Part shown: positions 1-13,206 of the stretch, piece after piece | Numbering within the stretch: position 1 is the first letter of the stretch | How the letters are laid out: each line of letters starts with the position of its first letter | NCBI RefSeq assembly: GCF_030272615.1 | Contig: NC_081413.1 | Location: 556,723,136-556,787,135, forward strand | DNA: 64,000 nucleotides | Direction of reading: 5' to 3' | Source: Cryptomeria japonica | Taxonomy: Eukaryota > Streptophyta > Pinopsida > Cupressales > Cupressaceae | Notes under the pieces: generated by a model | Databases searched by the model: none | What the model was told of the DNA's origin: nothing | What the model saw: the letters and a program-made list of their open reading frames with translations, nothing else | Position numbers and translations under genes: made by a program

Positions 1-1739
1 CTTCTTTTGATTAGAAAAACCACCAAATAATGGTGAGATAATAATGATCAATGATCTTTTCTTCTATACTCAACAGACATTTGTTTAAGCATATTATATA
101 GATAGTTTTGAACTTTCACCAATCTATTATGATGCAAATGACTCAACAATTTGAAATGCATTATGTAAAGAAAGGACTATATACCATCACATGTAGCTAA
201 TAATGTGTACAATGATGGTTGCCCATAACTAGGGCAGAGATAGGCATCTAGTACCTTGTGACGATGAGTCAAACCTTTCTCTTGGTCTTGAAAACTTAGC
301 TCAAGTTGTCATTACATCCATTGCAGTTGGAATTTCTCCCCCATTGAGGGAAACCCTAAAAACTTTGTAATTGTAGCTTATGTAACTTCAATTCTCAATC
401 CCTTGTAGCTTTAGGAAATAGTGTATCCAACCTACTCTTTCAAAAAAGGGTAGGAAACATTCATCTATTAATGTTAGTGTATGATCTAATGGCTCCCTAC
501 AAATGATCTCTCCACCCATATTTTTGTTGATGAGCTCATTCTTACTATACTTTATTCTGAATTCTTATCAATTACTAGTAAACTAGTGTCGATACTATCT
601 TCTCTTCTCTTCTCTTTTCTTTTCTTTTCTTCTATTATCTCCTCTTACCTTCTCTTTTTGACTAATCACAATTGATTCACAATACTTGCATCTAAACATG
701 GGTGTATGCATAGTAATGTTGGTTTTATGTGCAAGTTATGCTTAATCTTATAAAATAATCATTTGAAATGTTTGACCTTACCAAATAATCATTTGAAATA
801 AGATTTTAAATGAGTTTCATACATACAACAGTCATAATCAATGTGATTTATATCTCTACCCCAACTAAAGGTTGCATTTGTCCTCAAATTGAAAAAGGAA
901 GGTAGGACACACAAAAAGAGGTAAATTAAAATAATTTGGTGCATGTGAAATTTTTTAAGGTAATTAGATTATAAGCTATTAAATAAAGTAATGTGAAAAA
1001 TACCTAGATTGAAATGATGGAGATGAAACGAGGTAGCATGCATTAGTGGAATAGAGAGTGATCAAATTAAAAGCAAACAAAATGAGGAGTAATGAATGTT
1101 ACTTGGGTAAATTCCTTGGAGTTTGAAGTGATTAAGGACATGTGTTATAAAAATAACAACTATAGCAATGAAATAATAGCATACATGAATGTGATGTGTG
1201 TTATGTACAACTGTCATAAAAAATGAACTAGCTACATATTGCAAGAAGTGTAGTTGTTGCATGTTGTGACTTGTCAGGTCCCAATTAAAAATATTGTTGG
1301 GTTGTTGCTATAGGTTCCTTTTTGCAAATACATTCATTAGAAGCAAATAGATGAATGATGGTAATGAAAGTGTAGTGTGTGTGCATCTTGTGTAATTAGG
1401 TAATTATACTTATGAAATAGTTGTAGAGGAGCTAGTAGGTTCATCTACAAAGGGTGAGGTGGATGATGGAGGTGATGGAATGATTGATTCAAATATGGTG
1501 GGCAATGTAGGTGATTTAGGTGGTAAGATGAATTATAGTTGCAAGTGTGCAAGAACTCATCTCTATTTTGGGCTTCCTGCATAGCTTTAGGTAGTGTCAA
1601 TCAACTATTAATGAAAAGCGGATTGGATCAATGGTGGTCAGTTTAATGGCTCCATTTGGAAAAAAAAAATAATTTCATAAAGATTTAGCCATCTTGTTTG
1701 TAGCTTGCCCTTATGGTCCTTATATATGAAATTATACAA
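1..1739. other. AT-rich stretch, no gene recognised
   Basis: No open frame, RNA gene or clear repeat boundary could be recognised. A pyrimidine-only run of TCTTC/TTTC type lies at about 597-655. The right part adjoins the decayed gypsy integrase that follows and may be the 3' untranslated part or LTR of that element, but no matching LTR pair was found. Confidence 0.4.
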
Positions 1740-3990
1740 AAACTCCCAAACACCTTCATGGAATTCTTTAATTTTTATGAATTGTTCATGCCATTTAGTC
1801 CTCTATTTTTGTATGATCTATGTATGATGGGCTACATCTAACCTCAATTCATCTAAATCATTGAGCTAGTGCAATCAATCTTTTTTATCTTCACTAAGAT
1901 TCATTCTAAATTTCATTATTGTCCTTAGTGTTTTGTATCCAAACTCAATTGGTAATACAACCTTCTTCCAATAAACTAACTCATAGGATAAAAACCTGTA
2001 GTTGTTTTCCAAGTTGTCTTCTATGCCCAAACTACTTATGGTAATTTAGTTGCCCAGTCTTTTCTACGTAGTTGAACTTTCTTAGTAAGGATTGCTTCAC
2101 GTTCTCTATTTATGACCTCAACCTACCCATTTGATTCTGGGTGGCAAGGTGTTGAATTTTTGTGCCTGGTTTCAAATTCCTTAACCAATTGTGCAATTAG
2201 GTCAAAAGTAAATTGGTGTCCTTAATTTGTAATAATCTCTATAGGCATATCATATCTTGTGAAGATATCTTCATATATGAATGTGGTTACCTTGGTATCT
2301 CAAGAAATCTTCAAAGTTTTGACTTCTACCCACTTAGTCAAGTAATGTGTGCATAACAATATATATGTCTTGTTGTTGGATGTTGGTTCCATTGGGTCAA
2401 TAAAATCAAAGCCCCATTTTTTAAAGGTTGCAATAACCAACTATTGTCGTAGGGGAATTTCATCACTTTGGGTGGGTCTCCCCATCCTGTGGTGGTGATC
2501 GCATCTTCTAGTATATTGAGTTGCATGCAAGTTGAGATTTTTGAGTGATGTGTTCTTGGTTGCAAAGTTTCCTTTGCAAGCCTCATCACGGCAGGCCTTG
2601 AGAATGTCATAGACTTCATCCTCTTTGATACATTGTGTGCATAACATTGTTAGGCCTTGTTTAAAATAAATAACCAACTATCAAAGAGTATGGAAATTTG
2701 TGTTCAACCAAGTGACACCTTTCACTTGGTGATAGATGTGGTGTCATTTTTTCTACAATTACATAATTAGTTATGTTAGTGTATCAAGGTGTATTCATTG
2801 TTAAAGAAAACATGTGTTCATAAGGGAAGGAATCATCCACGACCAGTTCCTTTGTTTGCATAGTTAATCTAGACATAAAATTAGCTACCATATTTTATTT
2901 TCCTAGATTATCAACAACGGCAATGTTAAACTCTTGTAATAAATAGCCATATAATAAGTCTTCCACTAACCATTGGTTTATTCATGAAATATTTGATTAT
3001 TGTATGGTCACTATGGAAAAAGACATGATAACTAGTGATATATTTTTAAAACTTATTGATTGTATATATGTAACAACTAACCTCTCATTTTCTATCATAG
3101 TATAATTAATATATAGCACATTCCAAGTTCCCTTCTTTCTATCCTAAAACAACTCCAATTGGAAAATCAAAGCCATCTATATGAATATTTAAAAGGGTTT
3201 TTCTAGTTAGGTCCTCTTAAGATAGGTGCTTCTGTAAGAATTATTTTTAATGCCTAAAAAACTTTTTATAAATTTGGTGTCCATTCAAACTCAACATATT
3301 TAGTTCACAAGACAAATAAGGGGTTACCATCTTACTAAAATCCTTAATGAATCTTTTTTAGTACCTTGCATGGCCAAGAAAACTTCTCACATCCCTCTAG
3401 TTTTATGGTACTTGTAGAGTAGAGATTATTTCTATTTTGCTTGGATCAACTTTAATTCCTTTGTGTTGCACAAAGTGGCCTAAAATGACTCCTCTATCAA
3501 CATTTATCATGAATAAGAGAGGCTATGATCTTGGAATATTTGAAAAACAAATCTAGAGTTGTCAATGCTTTTTCTTAGGAATCCCCATAAGTAGTAAATT
3601 CATCCATGTATATTTGCATAGAGTCATGGACAAAGTTTGAGAATATGCTCAATATTTCTCTTTCAAATGTTGAGCATTAATAGGCCAAATGGTATAATTG
3701 AGTATGCATAGGTACCCCATGAACATGTAGAGGTTTTTTTGTCTTGGCCTTTAGGAGCTATTTAGATTTCTTATCACTACTAAACCCATCCAATAAGGAA
3801 AAATATCTCTTGCCTAGCAATGAATCTAAAACTTGACCAACAAAAGGTAGATGAAAGTGATCCTTTCTAGTGGTCGCATTAGCTCTCTGTAGTCAACACA
3901 TACATCACCCAAGGAATCCATAGTGGAATAAAATGTAGAGTCAAAGACCTAAAAGGGGCCTTGAATCTTTGACAAAATTAAAAGAGATGA
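1740..3990 (-). pseudogene. Decayed Ty3/gypsy pol (RT to integrase), minus strand
   Basis: Reverse-complement translation in shifting frames gives gypsy pol pieces in the normal order. Around 3,905-3,785 is a reverse transcriptase piece beginning RKDHFHLPFVGQ and ending SLLDGFSS, the palm entry segment of this family. Around 3,500-3,380 are RT C-terminal/RNase H connection pieces (LGHFVQHKGI-like). From about 2,680 to 1,900 follow an integrase zinc-finger region and core (HYLTKWVEVKTL, then FIYEDIF), and near 1,800 the integrase tail with an RTKWHEQF-like segment. Stops and frameshifts occur every few dozen codons, so it cannot make protein. The RT wording resembles the non-chromodomain (Athila/Tat) branch, which is inference from memory of the family. 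Confidence 0.75.
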
Positions 3991-5838
3991 ACTCTTTTTT
4001 AGCCTTTCTCTTACCACAACATTATAATAGTGATTTGATGAATTTGAATTTCTCCAAATAATCCTTAATGGAGGAGAAGGAATCAAGTACTAAAGATGTC
4101 AAATCTAGCTCAAGTCAAACTACACAAAATTCATTAACACCCAAAAAAAACTCCTTAAATTTGAGCCGCATAGCCCAAGGAGTGTACCAAGAATCTATAT
4201 GGAACAATAAACTATTTGAATCATGTAGTCCAATCAAAACCACAGTTGTATCTATATGGTTCAAACACTTTAATCTCTCAAATGTTTAGGTAATATCTAG
4301 TTGTTTCTCATCTAAAGAGGACTATAAACCCATAGATTTAAGGAGTCTAGTCATAAAAGTCTTCCAGGTATGATAGTTATGGGGTGTAAGTTTCTCAATA
4401 GAAGGTTCTTCCATTTGAATTAGTTTTTACATTAGGTAAAGACTAGGGTAGTATGAGGATTTGAAACAAGAAGATTATAACCCCCCTAGCAAGAAATACC
4501 AACCCTTTTGCCACTTTTAAAGTTGAGAAATGAATGCAAATAAGTTCTTTGAGTACTTGATGTAAAATATGGAAAATCAAGTCGTAGATTAGGGTAGAGT
4601 ACAGAACCAACTTTCCAACTCCTACTTGTTTATGAAAAATAGAGTCTGAATGACAAAGATGTAGCCTTGAAAGCGAAAACAATAAGATCTGACTTCAAAG
4701 GCTAGTAAAAACAAATAGGAGCAAAATCTAGAAAAAAGAGTAGCACCACTAGATTAGGTTCAAAACAAGCTTTGACGATATCTTGTTTGCACAATTTTGA
4801 CTTTGTATGCCCAAGTTATGGCCAAAAAACCAAGCATAGGTCAAAAAATCTTGGAGAGGGCTTAGAAGGGAGTTCGTACCATTGATGTTAGTAAAATATT
4901 TCTAAAATACTCTCTTATGTCATAAAAAAGCTTGTTGCCTAAAAAATAAGATTTGCTAGAATATTCTCAAAATTTGGATTTTGGGTGGAACATGTTGGGC
5001 GAATATTCTACTATCTTAGGTCCATGCAAACAAATTGACATTATCTTTCAAGAGCCTTACATAAGTCATACAATGCCTACAAGCATAGGCATATTGACCT
5101 GCTAAGGGTAATTAATTCACCCTTTCTGCAAAAAAAATCCTTTGAAGATTTTTTTTTTCTAAACTTAAAAATTTCTATAATTTTATCTCTGCATTTCAAC
5201 AAACTAGTGAGGAGGGATGACAAATTTACAAATAGGGCATTTACATCACCTTTTGGGATCCCTACATAGGTTGTACAATCATTGTAAGTGCAATTGTATG
5301 GACATGCAAAGGGTAATTAATTTGCCCTTTTTGCAAAAAAAATCCTTAAAGATTTTTTTTTTACAATTTTATGCCTGCATTTGAACAAACTGGTGAGGAA
5401 GGATGACAAATTGGTCAAAAAAATCATGTTGAATTTTCCAATGATAAAATTTTACATTTGGATAGGCATTTCTAAGATTTTCAACCTCTACAAATGTGAT
5501 GGAGACGTCTGTTTCACTCCATAATGCCTAGATTTTTGTTGACCCCAAATGTCGCCTCAATTTTTGTGCTCACATAATAAAATTGCCTAAAAATTCAATT
5601 GTTTAGATTTTGACAAAACAACAATTAATCAATAGGTTTTGGGTCACTCTGAACATGATGGTATTGTTTAGTTGAAAAAATAATAGTTGATCTATAGGTT
5701 TCAGACACTGTCAACACGATGATAATGTTTAGTTAAGCCCAAGGTGCACCTAAAAATTTCTCAAGGATGGATCTCTCAAAATTTGAACAAGAACTTAACA
5801 AATCTGGAGCTCTAATACAATGAAAGAGAAAATATTGA
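3991..5838 (-). mobile_element. Probable gag/leader remnant of the same gypsy element
   Basis: This stretch lies between the decayed pol (to its left) and a minus-strand primer-binding site at 5,839-5,850, so by position it should hold gag and the 5' leader. No gag motif or zinc knuckle was recognised. It contains short direct duplications (about 5,101-5,232 against 5,309-5,420, and about 5,635 against 5,697). Assignment rests on position only. Confidence 0.4.
5101..5420. repeat. Diverged direct repeat, period about 205 bp
   Basis: The block starting GGGTAATTAATTCACCCTTT at 5,105 recurs as GGGTAATTAATTTGCCCTTT at 5,310. Both copies continue through an A-run, a T-run and a shared GAGGAnGGATGACAAATT segment. 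Copies differ by substitutions and small indels, so the duplication is old. Confidence 0.7.
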
Positions 5839-5850
5839 GCTCTGACACCA
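5839..5850 (-). promoter_or_regulatory. Retrotransposon primer-binding site (tRNA-iMet type), minus strand
   Basis: On the minus strand the sequence reads TGGTGTCAGAGC, one mismatch from the plant initiator-Met tRNA primer site TGGTATCAGAGC. It directly follows an LTR end, which reads TCCAATA where CA would be expected. It marks the 5' LTR junction of a minus-strand element running to the left. Confidence 0.65.
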
Positions 5851-6430
5851 TATTGGAGTTATTTGTTCAACCCTAAAAGCACATGAATCAACTACAAGAA
5901 AAACACTTGTTGTGAATCATGGAGACCAAGCAAGATAGGTTTTCTCAACAACCTAAGAGTCATATTAATACATAAAATATTGAATGATTACAATGAATGT
6001 ATGAACCCTTATAAAAAGGATGAATGGAACACTAGATCTAAACCCTAGAACAACATTAAATTAGCTAGTGCCAAGTGTCTTCATCATAATGAATGAGGCA
6101 ACATGAGCTATTATTAGTCTAATCTAATAAAAGGAATAAACACTCCCAAGTTTAGATTAATTGAGAAAAGTAATAAGGGCCTAATTAGATAATTAAAGAT
6201 AATTAATTAGGTGATATCCTAATTACTATAATGGTAACAAAATGTACAAGTATGTTTCTCCCTATAGGAGAGAAATAGAGAAGGTCATATGAACACCCTA
6301 GAAAGTCAAAAGGAATGAACTCCGTGTGAAGAAATTCTTCCTCCCAAAACTAATAAGAGAAGAGCAACCATGCAGCCTCCTCTCCAAATGATTCTTCTAG
6401 TGTTCATAATGCTAGATATTGGATGCTAAA
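5851..6430 (-). mobile_element. 5' LTR remnant of a minus-strand gypsy element
   Basis: The left edge is fixed by the adjacent primer-binding site. A TATA-like TTTTTATAAGG on the minus strand lies near 6,010-6,020, about 160 bp from the LTR end, as expected for a U3/R boundary. The right edge is only a guess: no clear TG end or target duplication was found. Confidence 0.45.
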
Positions 6431-8260
6431 TATGATTCATAATGTTAAACAAAAAATTTCCCCTTAGGAAGAATCAACACCACAAATGTGTGCAATATGA
6501 GATCCCATTCTAGATAGGAAGATGTAGGAAGTACTATGAATGTCTTTGGATTTTTCACATGATCCAAAGACTAAAATGATGCCCATGATGGATCTTCAAT
6601 GATCTCTAAGACAATTTTGTGAGATGATAGATATTGATATGATGGACTAGGTACCATAGAAGATTCAAAAATAGGGACCATGAATGTATGATGATAACTA
6701 GATTGATGTCATTCCAATACCACTGCACATGATGATGATTAAGTCAAATTAAACTCATGATGATTTACAATTCCTACCAGAATAGAAGATGACATAGGTG
6801 AAGAAGGGGCAATATCCATAGATAGAAATGGAGTGACACTATGTTGATATGAACATCATCAAAGAAAAGAACAACTTGCTCAAATGAGTCATCCAAATAT
6901 ACAAGGTGTGATTCTATAAATAGAGTTGAAATGCCTAGTAGACATGCATCCCAATGTGGCAGATCTAGAAAAACAATAGCAATGTCCTGATGCAAAGAAT
7001 GATTTTCATATTTCCCAAATTATGCAAGTATCTAAAGTTTGTATTTTCTTTCCACAATGATCACATCCAATTTTTATCATGATTACAATATCAACAACTG
7101 AAAAGAAAAAAGTTAAAATAAAAAAAACAATAGCACAAAAATTAGAAACCAACAAGTATTTAGAATATTGACCAAGTCTTAAGATTTCAATAGGAAGAGA
7201 GGGTGTTGGAGGGTTGAGTTGAAACCACCAATAGAGGACTTGCTGGTTCGTTGGAGGGATACTGCCTCTACAAATAATAAAATACATTGAGATCATAAAG
7301 ACCTTTTCAAACTCTATCTCCACATTTCTTTGATGCTAGCCCAGAGAAACAACAACTATCATAGATACAAAACATATTTTCAACATGCCAAGAAACAATG
7401 TGGTAGCCACAATAACAAACCAAATGGAGGTTGAACTTCTTTGTGAGAAATTTGTTGGACAAGGTGGTGCCTATGAAGGTTCATTGATTGGTTCTTCTAC
7501 AAATTTGGAAGGAGTGTGTGTTGGGCACAAAATTGAATCCAACATGGATTACTTTTGACACCAATTAGATTGCTTAAGGCAAGGGACACTTACATAGGAT
7601 ATTAGTATCAAATATTGCTAATAGTGGGTCAAACACTATATTAATAGCTCCCTAAATGTGATGATTAGATAGTGTAAATATATCTTCAAATAATTGTTGT
7701 TATAGTATTTAAAATCAACAAAAAATAAAGGTATCAACTTCTACTCATGATGCCACCACACTTCCTATTTGTGATCTTTATTCCTAGATCCATGCACAAC
7801 AATGATTTATTCATCTTCAATGGGAACACTTGTAAACATTTCCAAAGGAGGCATTGATTTAAAAGTGTTTATTTGGCTTGCAACAATGGTGAAATTTTTG
7901 CAAACAATAATAAAACCACAAAACCCTCTACAAAGGCTAGATAGGCCAAAATGTTTACACAATAGGTCGAATTGGCCAAAATATCTACACAAATACAAAT
8001 GCATACCAATTATGACAGATGCGTAGATAAAAATAGGGTAATTTTGGCCCTCAACATTTTTAAAAAAAATTTTGCACTTTTTTTGTAGTAACTAAAATCT
8101 GTAAAAAACAAAGACTTTCAACATTGATGAAATGAAAGGTAGATTTTTGTTTCCCGAACCTTCTAAATGTGATGGTGGTGTTCATTTGGATCTATGATAC
8201 TTCTATGATAGGGATATGTATAGGAATCATGTTGATATGGGAAGAAGTGCGCTCTCATGA
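6431..8260. other. AT-rich stretch, no gene recognised
   Basis: Only short chance open frames are present. By position it may be the leader of the minus-strand element whose primer site is at 8,261-8,271, but no coding motif was recognised. Confidence 0.35.
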
Positions 8261-8271
8261 CTCTGATACCA
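8261..8271 (-). promoter_or_regulatory. Second minus-strand primer-binding site
   Basis: The minus strand reads TGGTATCAGAG, an exact match to the first 11 bases of the plant initiator-Met primer site. It follows an LTR end ACTCCAACA, so an LTR in minus orientation starts at 8,272. The LTR end resembles that at 5,851 (both carry ACTCCAA just before the primer site), but the rest of the two LTRs does not visibly align. Confidence 0.7.
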
Positions 8272-8640
8272 TGTTGGAGTCAGTTAGGAATCTGAAAAAC
8301 ATTAAAACAAACTTTCACTTGTGAAACGGTAAACACGATAGGACATCTATCATATAATATTAAGAGTTTAAAAAATGTACATAGATTCTTTTCATATAGG
8401 TAAGGTAAACAAGGTATGAAGGTAGGACTCAAACTGTGAGTAACACTCCATAGGTGGAACACTTGTAAGCTCACTTGACAAGTGCATGATAAAGAGTCAA
8501 ACATTTAAGCAAGACAAATATCAAGTGATGAGGATACTTGTCTCAATGCCATTTAGTGAGACAAAAACATAAAATAACCTAAGTAAAATTAAGCCAAGTA
8601 TGAATAGGTCATTAACTAGAAAGGTGATTAGCTCACTAGT
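8272..8640 (-). mobile_element. LTR remnant (minus orientation), right edge unclear
   Basis: The left edge is set by the primer-binding site at 8,261-8,271 and begins TGTTGGAGTC. It is AT-rich and has no open frame. The right edge is lost or interrupted by the plus-strand gypsy integrase relic that starts near 8,660. Confidence 0.45.
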
Positions 8641-8659
8641 TTGACAATGACACTATTTA

Positions 8660-9475
8660 CACTAACAATAAGTTTCTCATTACTGTCATTGAATATTTCA
8701 CAAAGTGGATAGAATAAATTTCATTAGTTAATATCACTAAAAAACAAATGGAAAAAATTGTCCTACATTATATTATTTTTTCGTTATGGTATTCATGTTA
8801 CCATCATTACAAATAATGATAAGCCGTTAAAAAATCAAGATGTCTATGAACTTTGCCAACAATTCCATACATAATTTCTCTACTCCATAATACCAACAAT
8901 GTAATGGTCAAGGTGAGGCTTCTAACAAAACTATATTGAAAATACTTAAGGAAATAGTCAATGAAGTTGGTCATGATTGGCATTTTTTAGCTACATCCTA
9001 CTTTATGGGCCTATGAAACTTGTATTTGTACACCTATAAGGGCCACACCATATTTGCTTGTCTTCAAAATAAAATTTATTTTTCCTATTGATTTTGAGAT
9101 CCATTCATTATGAGTATCATTGAAGCATCTTATTGACGATGAGAAATATCACACATCTAAGTTGTATGAGCTAGAGTTATTAGATTAAAGACATCTTACT
9201 GTATTGAATTTCTTACATGCTCATAAAACCACCTTCATCGTAGTTACAACAAGAAGATAAAAAATCATAAGTTTGAAACTAGTGACCTTGTTCTAAGGCA
9301 AAATCAATAGAATCAACAAGACAAAGATAAGAAAGGAAAATTTGAGCCTAACTACCTAGGAACCTTTGTCATTATATCAACCTATGGATCTAGAGCTTAT
9401 CAACTTCCCACAATTGAAGACAAACTTTTATATGAGCCTATCAATAGTATCCACCTTATTAAATTTTATGCTTGA
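8660..9475 (+). pseudogene. Decayed Ty3/gypsy integrase, plus strand
   Basis: The frame starting near 8,669 reads KFLITVIEYFTKWIE, the start of the gypsy integrase catalytic core. After a frameshift comes a YGI-HVTIITNN segment, where the family has the second catalytic Asp (here Asn). Then follows a QQFHT, STPYYPQ-like, NKTILKILKE region. Further on, LYELELLD, KGKFEPN-like and YGSGAY-like pieces mark the integrase tail, ending near the family's usual LKKFYA terminus at about 9,475. Several stops and at least two frameshifts make it dead. It is opposite in orientation to its gypsy neighbours, so it is a separate insertion. Confidence 0.7.
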
Positions 9476-11299
9476 CCTTTGGGGTACCCTAGTATCCTTG
9501 TACATAGGAGGTTCATTCCACTTTTCACTTTTTTCTTACCATTAGTATCACATGTGAATATTAGTATCTATGTTTCACGTATCCACCTACCACAATAAAC
9601 TTTATCTTATCCATTCCATCGACCATATTAAAACACCCTATTCCTATATGGGAGCACTCTCCTTGACATAGTTTTGGATTGGATCCTTGTTTGTCACCAT
9701 TTTGGAAGAAGGTGGCATAAATTGACATTTGAAACCAAAGAAACAATGAGACACGATTTTGAGATGTAACAAAAATCATGAGTGAGAGACTAGTGCTAAT
9801 CTAAGTTGGCTTCTTGCATTACCTACTTGCCTTATCTATTTTGTATCTATCATTATATATTTAGCTATTCATATCTCAAATAGTTGTATCCTTCCTATAT
9901 TAGGTCTTGTCTAGCTATCTATACCTTGACGAATGTATCTTTCCTATATTAGGTGCTATCTATCATGAGATTATCTTTTTGGAAAGAGATGTGTTGGTTG
10001 TTGGCTTATTTGTCATTTGGCCTTTTTTCTTACCAATTTATCTTTTGATATATTTGAATTTATCATTTTATCATGATTTTTTATCTATGTTGCATTTATT
10101 ATCTTGCCATAATCTTGATTGTGTATTTTTTATCTTTCAATATGCTACATGTATTATTTTGATATTTTATCTTTTTTGTTTGGTGAATGTATCTTGTTGA
10201 TCTTTCCTTTCCACCTATTCTGATGAAAATCACATAAGCCTCAATCTTGATGTCATCGTGGAGAGTAAATAATGGGGCATGTTCATTTCTTTATCATTTT
10301 ATCTTTCAACATGTTTGACCCCTTCTCTTGATCATTGTTCTTTTTTGTGTGTTGTTTGCTCCATAAGACACTCAACGATGACATATAGAGCATAACAATT
10401 AGACACAAGGCATATTGTTGCATATCCTATTGTGTTGAATCCATATTGCACATTTAATTTCCATTCTATTACCTATTTATATGCTCCGCTCTACATTTTT
10501 TCAATGGGCTAATTTGTATATAAGTTTCATGTAGTTGCATTTTCCGCATTAAAAAGTGAGAGTCATCATAAAATTACATAAACATCTTCACATGTATACA
10601 TAATATCAAAAGTCATGACATATTCATAATCATCCATTAAACATCCAACATGCATATGTCCTCAAAAAGTGTCTCATATATGTATCAACGAGTCATACTT
10701 CATCATCATATAGATTGCATGAGTCATAATGTTACATATACATGTATGATGCTCATAGGAATACAAAATGCACTAGTCTATAGTCTACATTTTCACCTTC
10801 CAACGATAAACTCCCACACTTAAAAGCTATATTGGCCTTCATGATGTGGATGGAGGATACAAGGGTCTAACCCCTATTTGACCTCATCCTCTTGTTTGAC
10901 CCCATCCTAGTGGATGTGATAACTCTAAACTACTCTATAATATGAAGCTAGGTTCTCAACTATTATATGATAAATCTCGCTCATATATAGTCATGTAGTA
11001 AATATCCTCCTATATAGCTCTATCCATAATATTTAGATCTACTTGTTGTGGTGTGTCTCTCTCCATCGACAAGTTGTTTCTCTTAGCTCTTGCCTGATCT
11101 CAATCCTTGATAGCCTCATCTCATTGTCAAGGGACCTTGTCTAGCTCCAATACTTCTCTAACTAACTACATTTGTAGGTCACCCCTATCATCTTCACCTT
11201 ATTAGGCATGTCTATTGACCTCTGCCTATCATGTGCCCCCCTCATCCTACTCATTTTGGCTATCTAGTATATCTTATCCATCTTGTAGGTCTTTCTCAT
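9476..11299. other. T-rich, then mixed sequence; no gene recognised
   Basis: After the integrase relic the plus strand is strongly T-rich (about 9,780-10,200). A GTGGAGAGTAAATAATGGGG tract at about 10,258 has the look of a purine-rich tract before a 3' LTR, but no LTR could be paired. Open frames here are short and not protein-like. Confidence 0.35.
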
Positions 11300-12450
11300 A
11301 TTCATCCCCATATATATCCTTAGTAAGCTCCTCTTTGAATCTCTCCCAGAGTTCTCTCTAGATTCCTACATCTACCCATATCCCTATCCCACATGATCTT
11401 GTCAGGTTGACTATTTTGTGTCTTGTCCAAAACCTATCATAGTCATTGTGGTGCCAACATCTGAAATATTGACCCATAGATCCCATGGTATAGGTGTTAT
11501 AGCTTCAAAGTATATAATGACCATCTCTAATGAAGGCATTGACCCCCAGGATACTACCTCTTTGAGTCTTGGCATGAATTTCCTCTCCTATAGGTGGCTC
11601 ATGCTACTGTACCAAGTGTTTCCTAACTCGATCTCTCAAGTATTTCTCTATTATATGAGTCATCTAACCAATCAAGTATCTAGGATATCTACATTAGACT
11701 CGCTGCTCATTTTCATTTGACCAGACCTTATAGTCCCTCCATGGCCTCCATATGATGCTATATGAATCATCTATAGTTCATCTCTAGTATCCCATATCCC
11801 CTAGCTATCTTTGTGTTAGTGGCCCATTGCATAGATAGATGTAAAAAAATCCTATGCCTTGTATCTTGTTAGTATAAAACCTCATGATTATTATGTGCTC
11901 CCATCCCTATATATGCAAAAGTCACCCCACATTAAATATTGGCTCTCTTTATGTATACTACTTGATGCATGCAATGGTATAGGTGGGAAAGGATGTAGGG
12001 AGCCCAAGCATAGGTAATTAACTCCTCTAATATCCTCTCTAGAACTCCTCCCCATCCAATTGAGAACCCTCTCGACCTCTAGTATGGGATGAGTACTCCT
12101 TGAATCATTCATGTTGGTAAAACTAGAAATGTGTTGAATCTAACCATAGCTTTTCAAAAATCCAACTCCATATGGTCAATCCATAGGTACTCTAACAAGA
12201 AGACTCTACTTAGTGCATCCTCTCCTAAGTATTTGTTGTTGATTAGCCAGTTCCCATGGATAGGAATTCATAGGATCTTTTAGAAATCCTCCATTGCGAG
12301 TGTCACCTCTCCCATCAGTAAGATGAAGGCACCATGCCATCTTTACACTAGTGTAGCCATCAATTCTCAGTTGTGCCTAATCTCACACATGTGTGTAATG
12401 TATCATAGTTTGGTTGATCTTAAGAAATCCTTGTCCATTTCAATTAAAAA
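11300..12450 (-). pseudogene. Decayed plant mobile domain (PMD) protein relic, minus strand
   Basis: Translating the minus strand from about 12,410 gives, with stops, a recognisable PMD pattern: ATLV-RWHGAFILLMGEVTL, then AMEDF, IPIHGN and GEDALSRVF (12,360-12,190). Further down come YILSHLYHCMHQVVY, CGVTFAYI and later MEAMEGL. These match the layout of the plant mobile (aminotransferase-like) domain, where an ALVERW segment is followed by a GEMTVTLEDV segment and an ILSHLY helix. PMD proteins occur both as domesticated nuclear proteins and as extra ORFs of transposable elements. Here many stops and frame changes show an old TE-borne copy. Function of this copy is nil; which element carried it cannot be told. 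Confidence 0.65.
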
Positions 12451-13206
12451 GAGTCTTAGTGTCATGATGTGTGAGTGTCACTCTCATGACATAAGGGGAT
12501 CTAACTCCTCTTGCACCCATTCAATCTTAATTTTTTAGTCATTCATCTAAGTATAAACCAAAAATAATTGCACAATTATTAATTATACTTTTCTTTTGCC
12601 CAATTGTGTAGTGGTTTTCACCATTTGCACCCCTACTAGCCAATTGTGCCTAGCCCTAGCTAATTATACCCTTTTGCTAGCCAATTATGCCTCTTTTCTT
12701 TCCACTTGCATCATTCTCTTAACCAATTACAATATTTTTAGTTAACTGTGTTGATTTAGAACCCATTTACGTAAACTTGAGCATGCCAAATGTACCACTT
12801 CTAACTAGTAGCAACTTTCAACTGACCAAAAGTGCACTTATGCTCCCATTTGCACCATTATGTTGGCCAATTGTGACCTTTTATCCTACCTTGATATAAT
12901 TTGACTTCTCGACCCTCCCCCCTCTAACCCTAATAAATAAAATTCACACAAACCAGTAGATGAGGTAAGATAGACGCTTACCACTAGACCTACCTCATCT
13001 ACTAACCTATAGACTCAAGCTTGCTTCACACAATGTGCTTGTTGTCTCATCACGGAAAGGGTGTCAAAATTTGTGGAACATATTTGGGCCATGGCATGGT
13101 TTGACATATATCACTCATGTTTTCTTCTATTGGATCTCTTTTAAATATTGGGTGCATGGATTAGAGCCAAGTATTGAGATTTGTATACATTTTTATGTTG
13201 TCCATG
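12451..13206. other. Intergenic stretch with degenerate short repeats
   Basis: No gene. Between about 12,595 and 12,870 variants of GCCAATTGTGCC and CCATTTGCACC recur irregularly. The left LTR of the element at 13,207 begins at the right edge. Confidence 0.4.
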
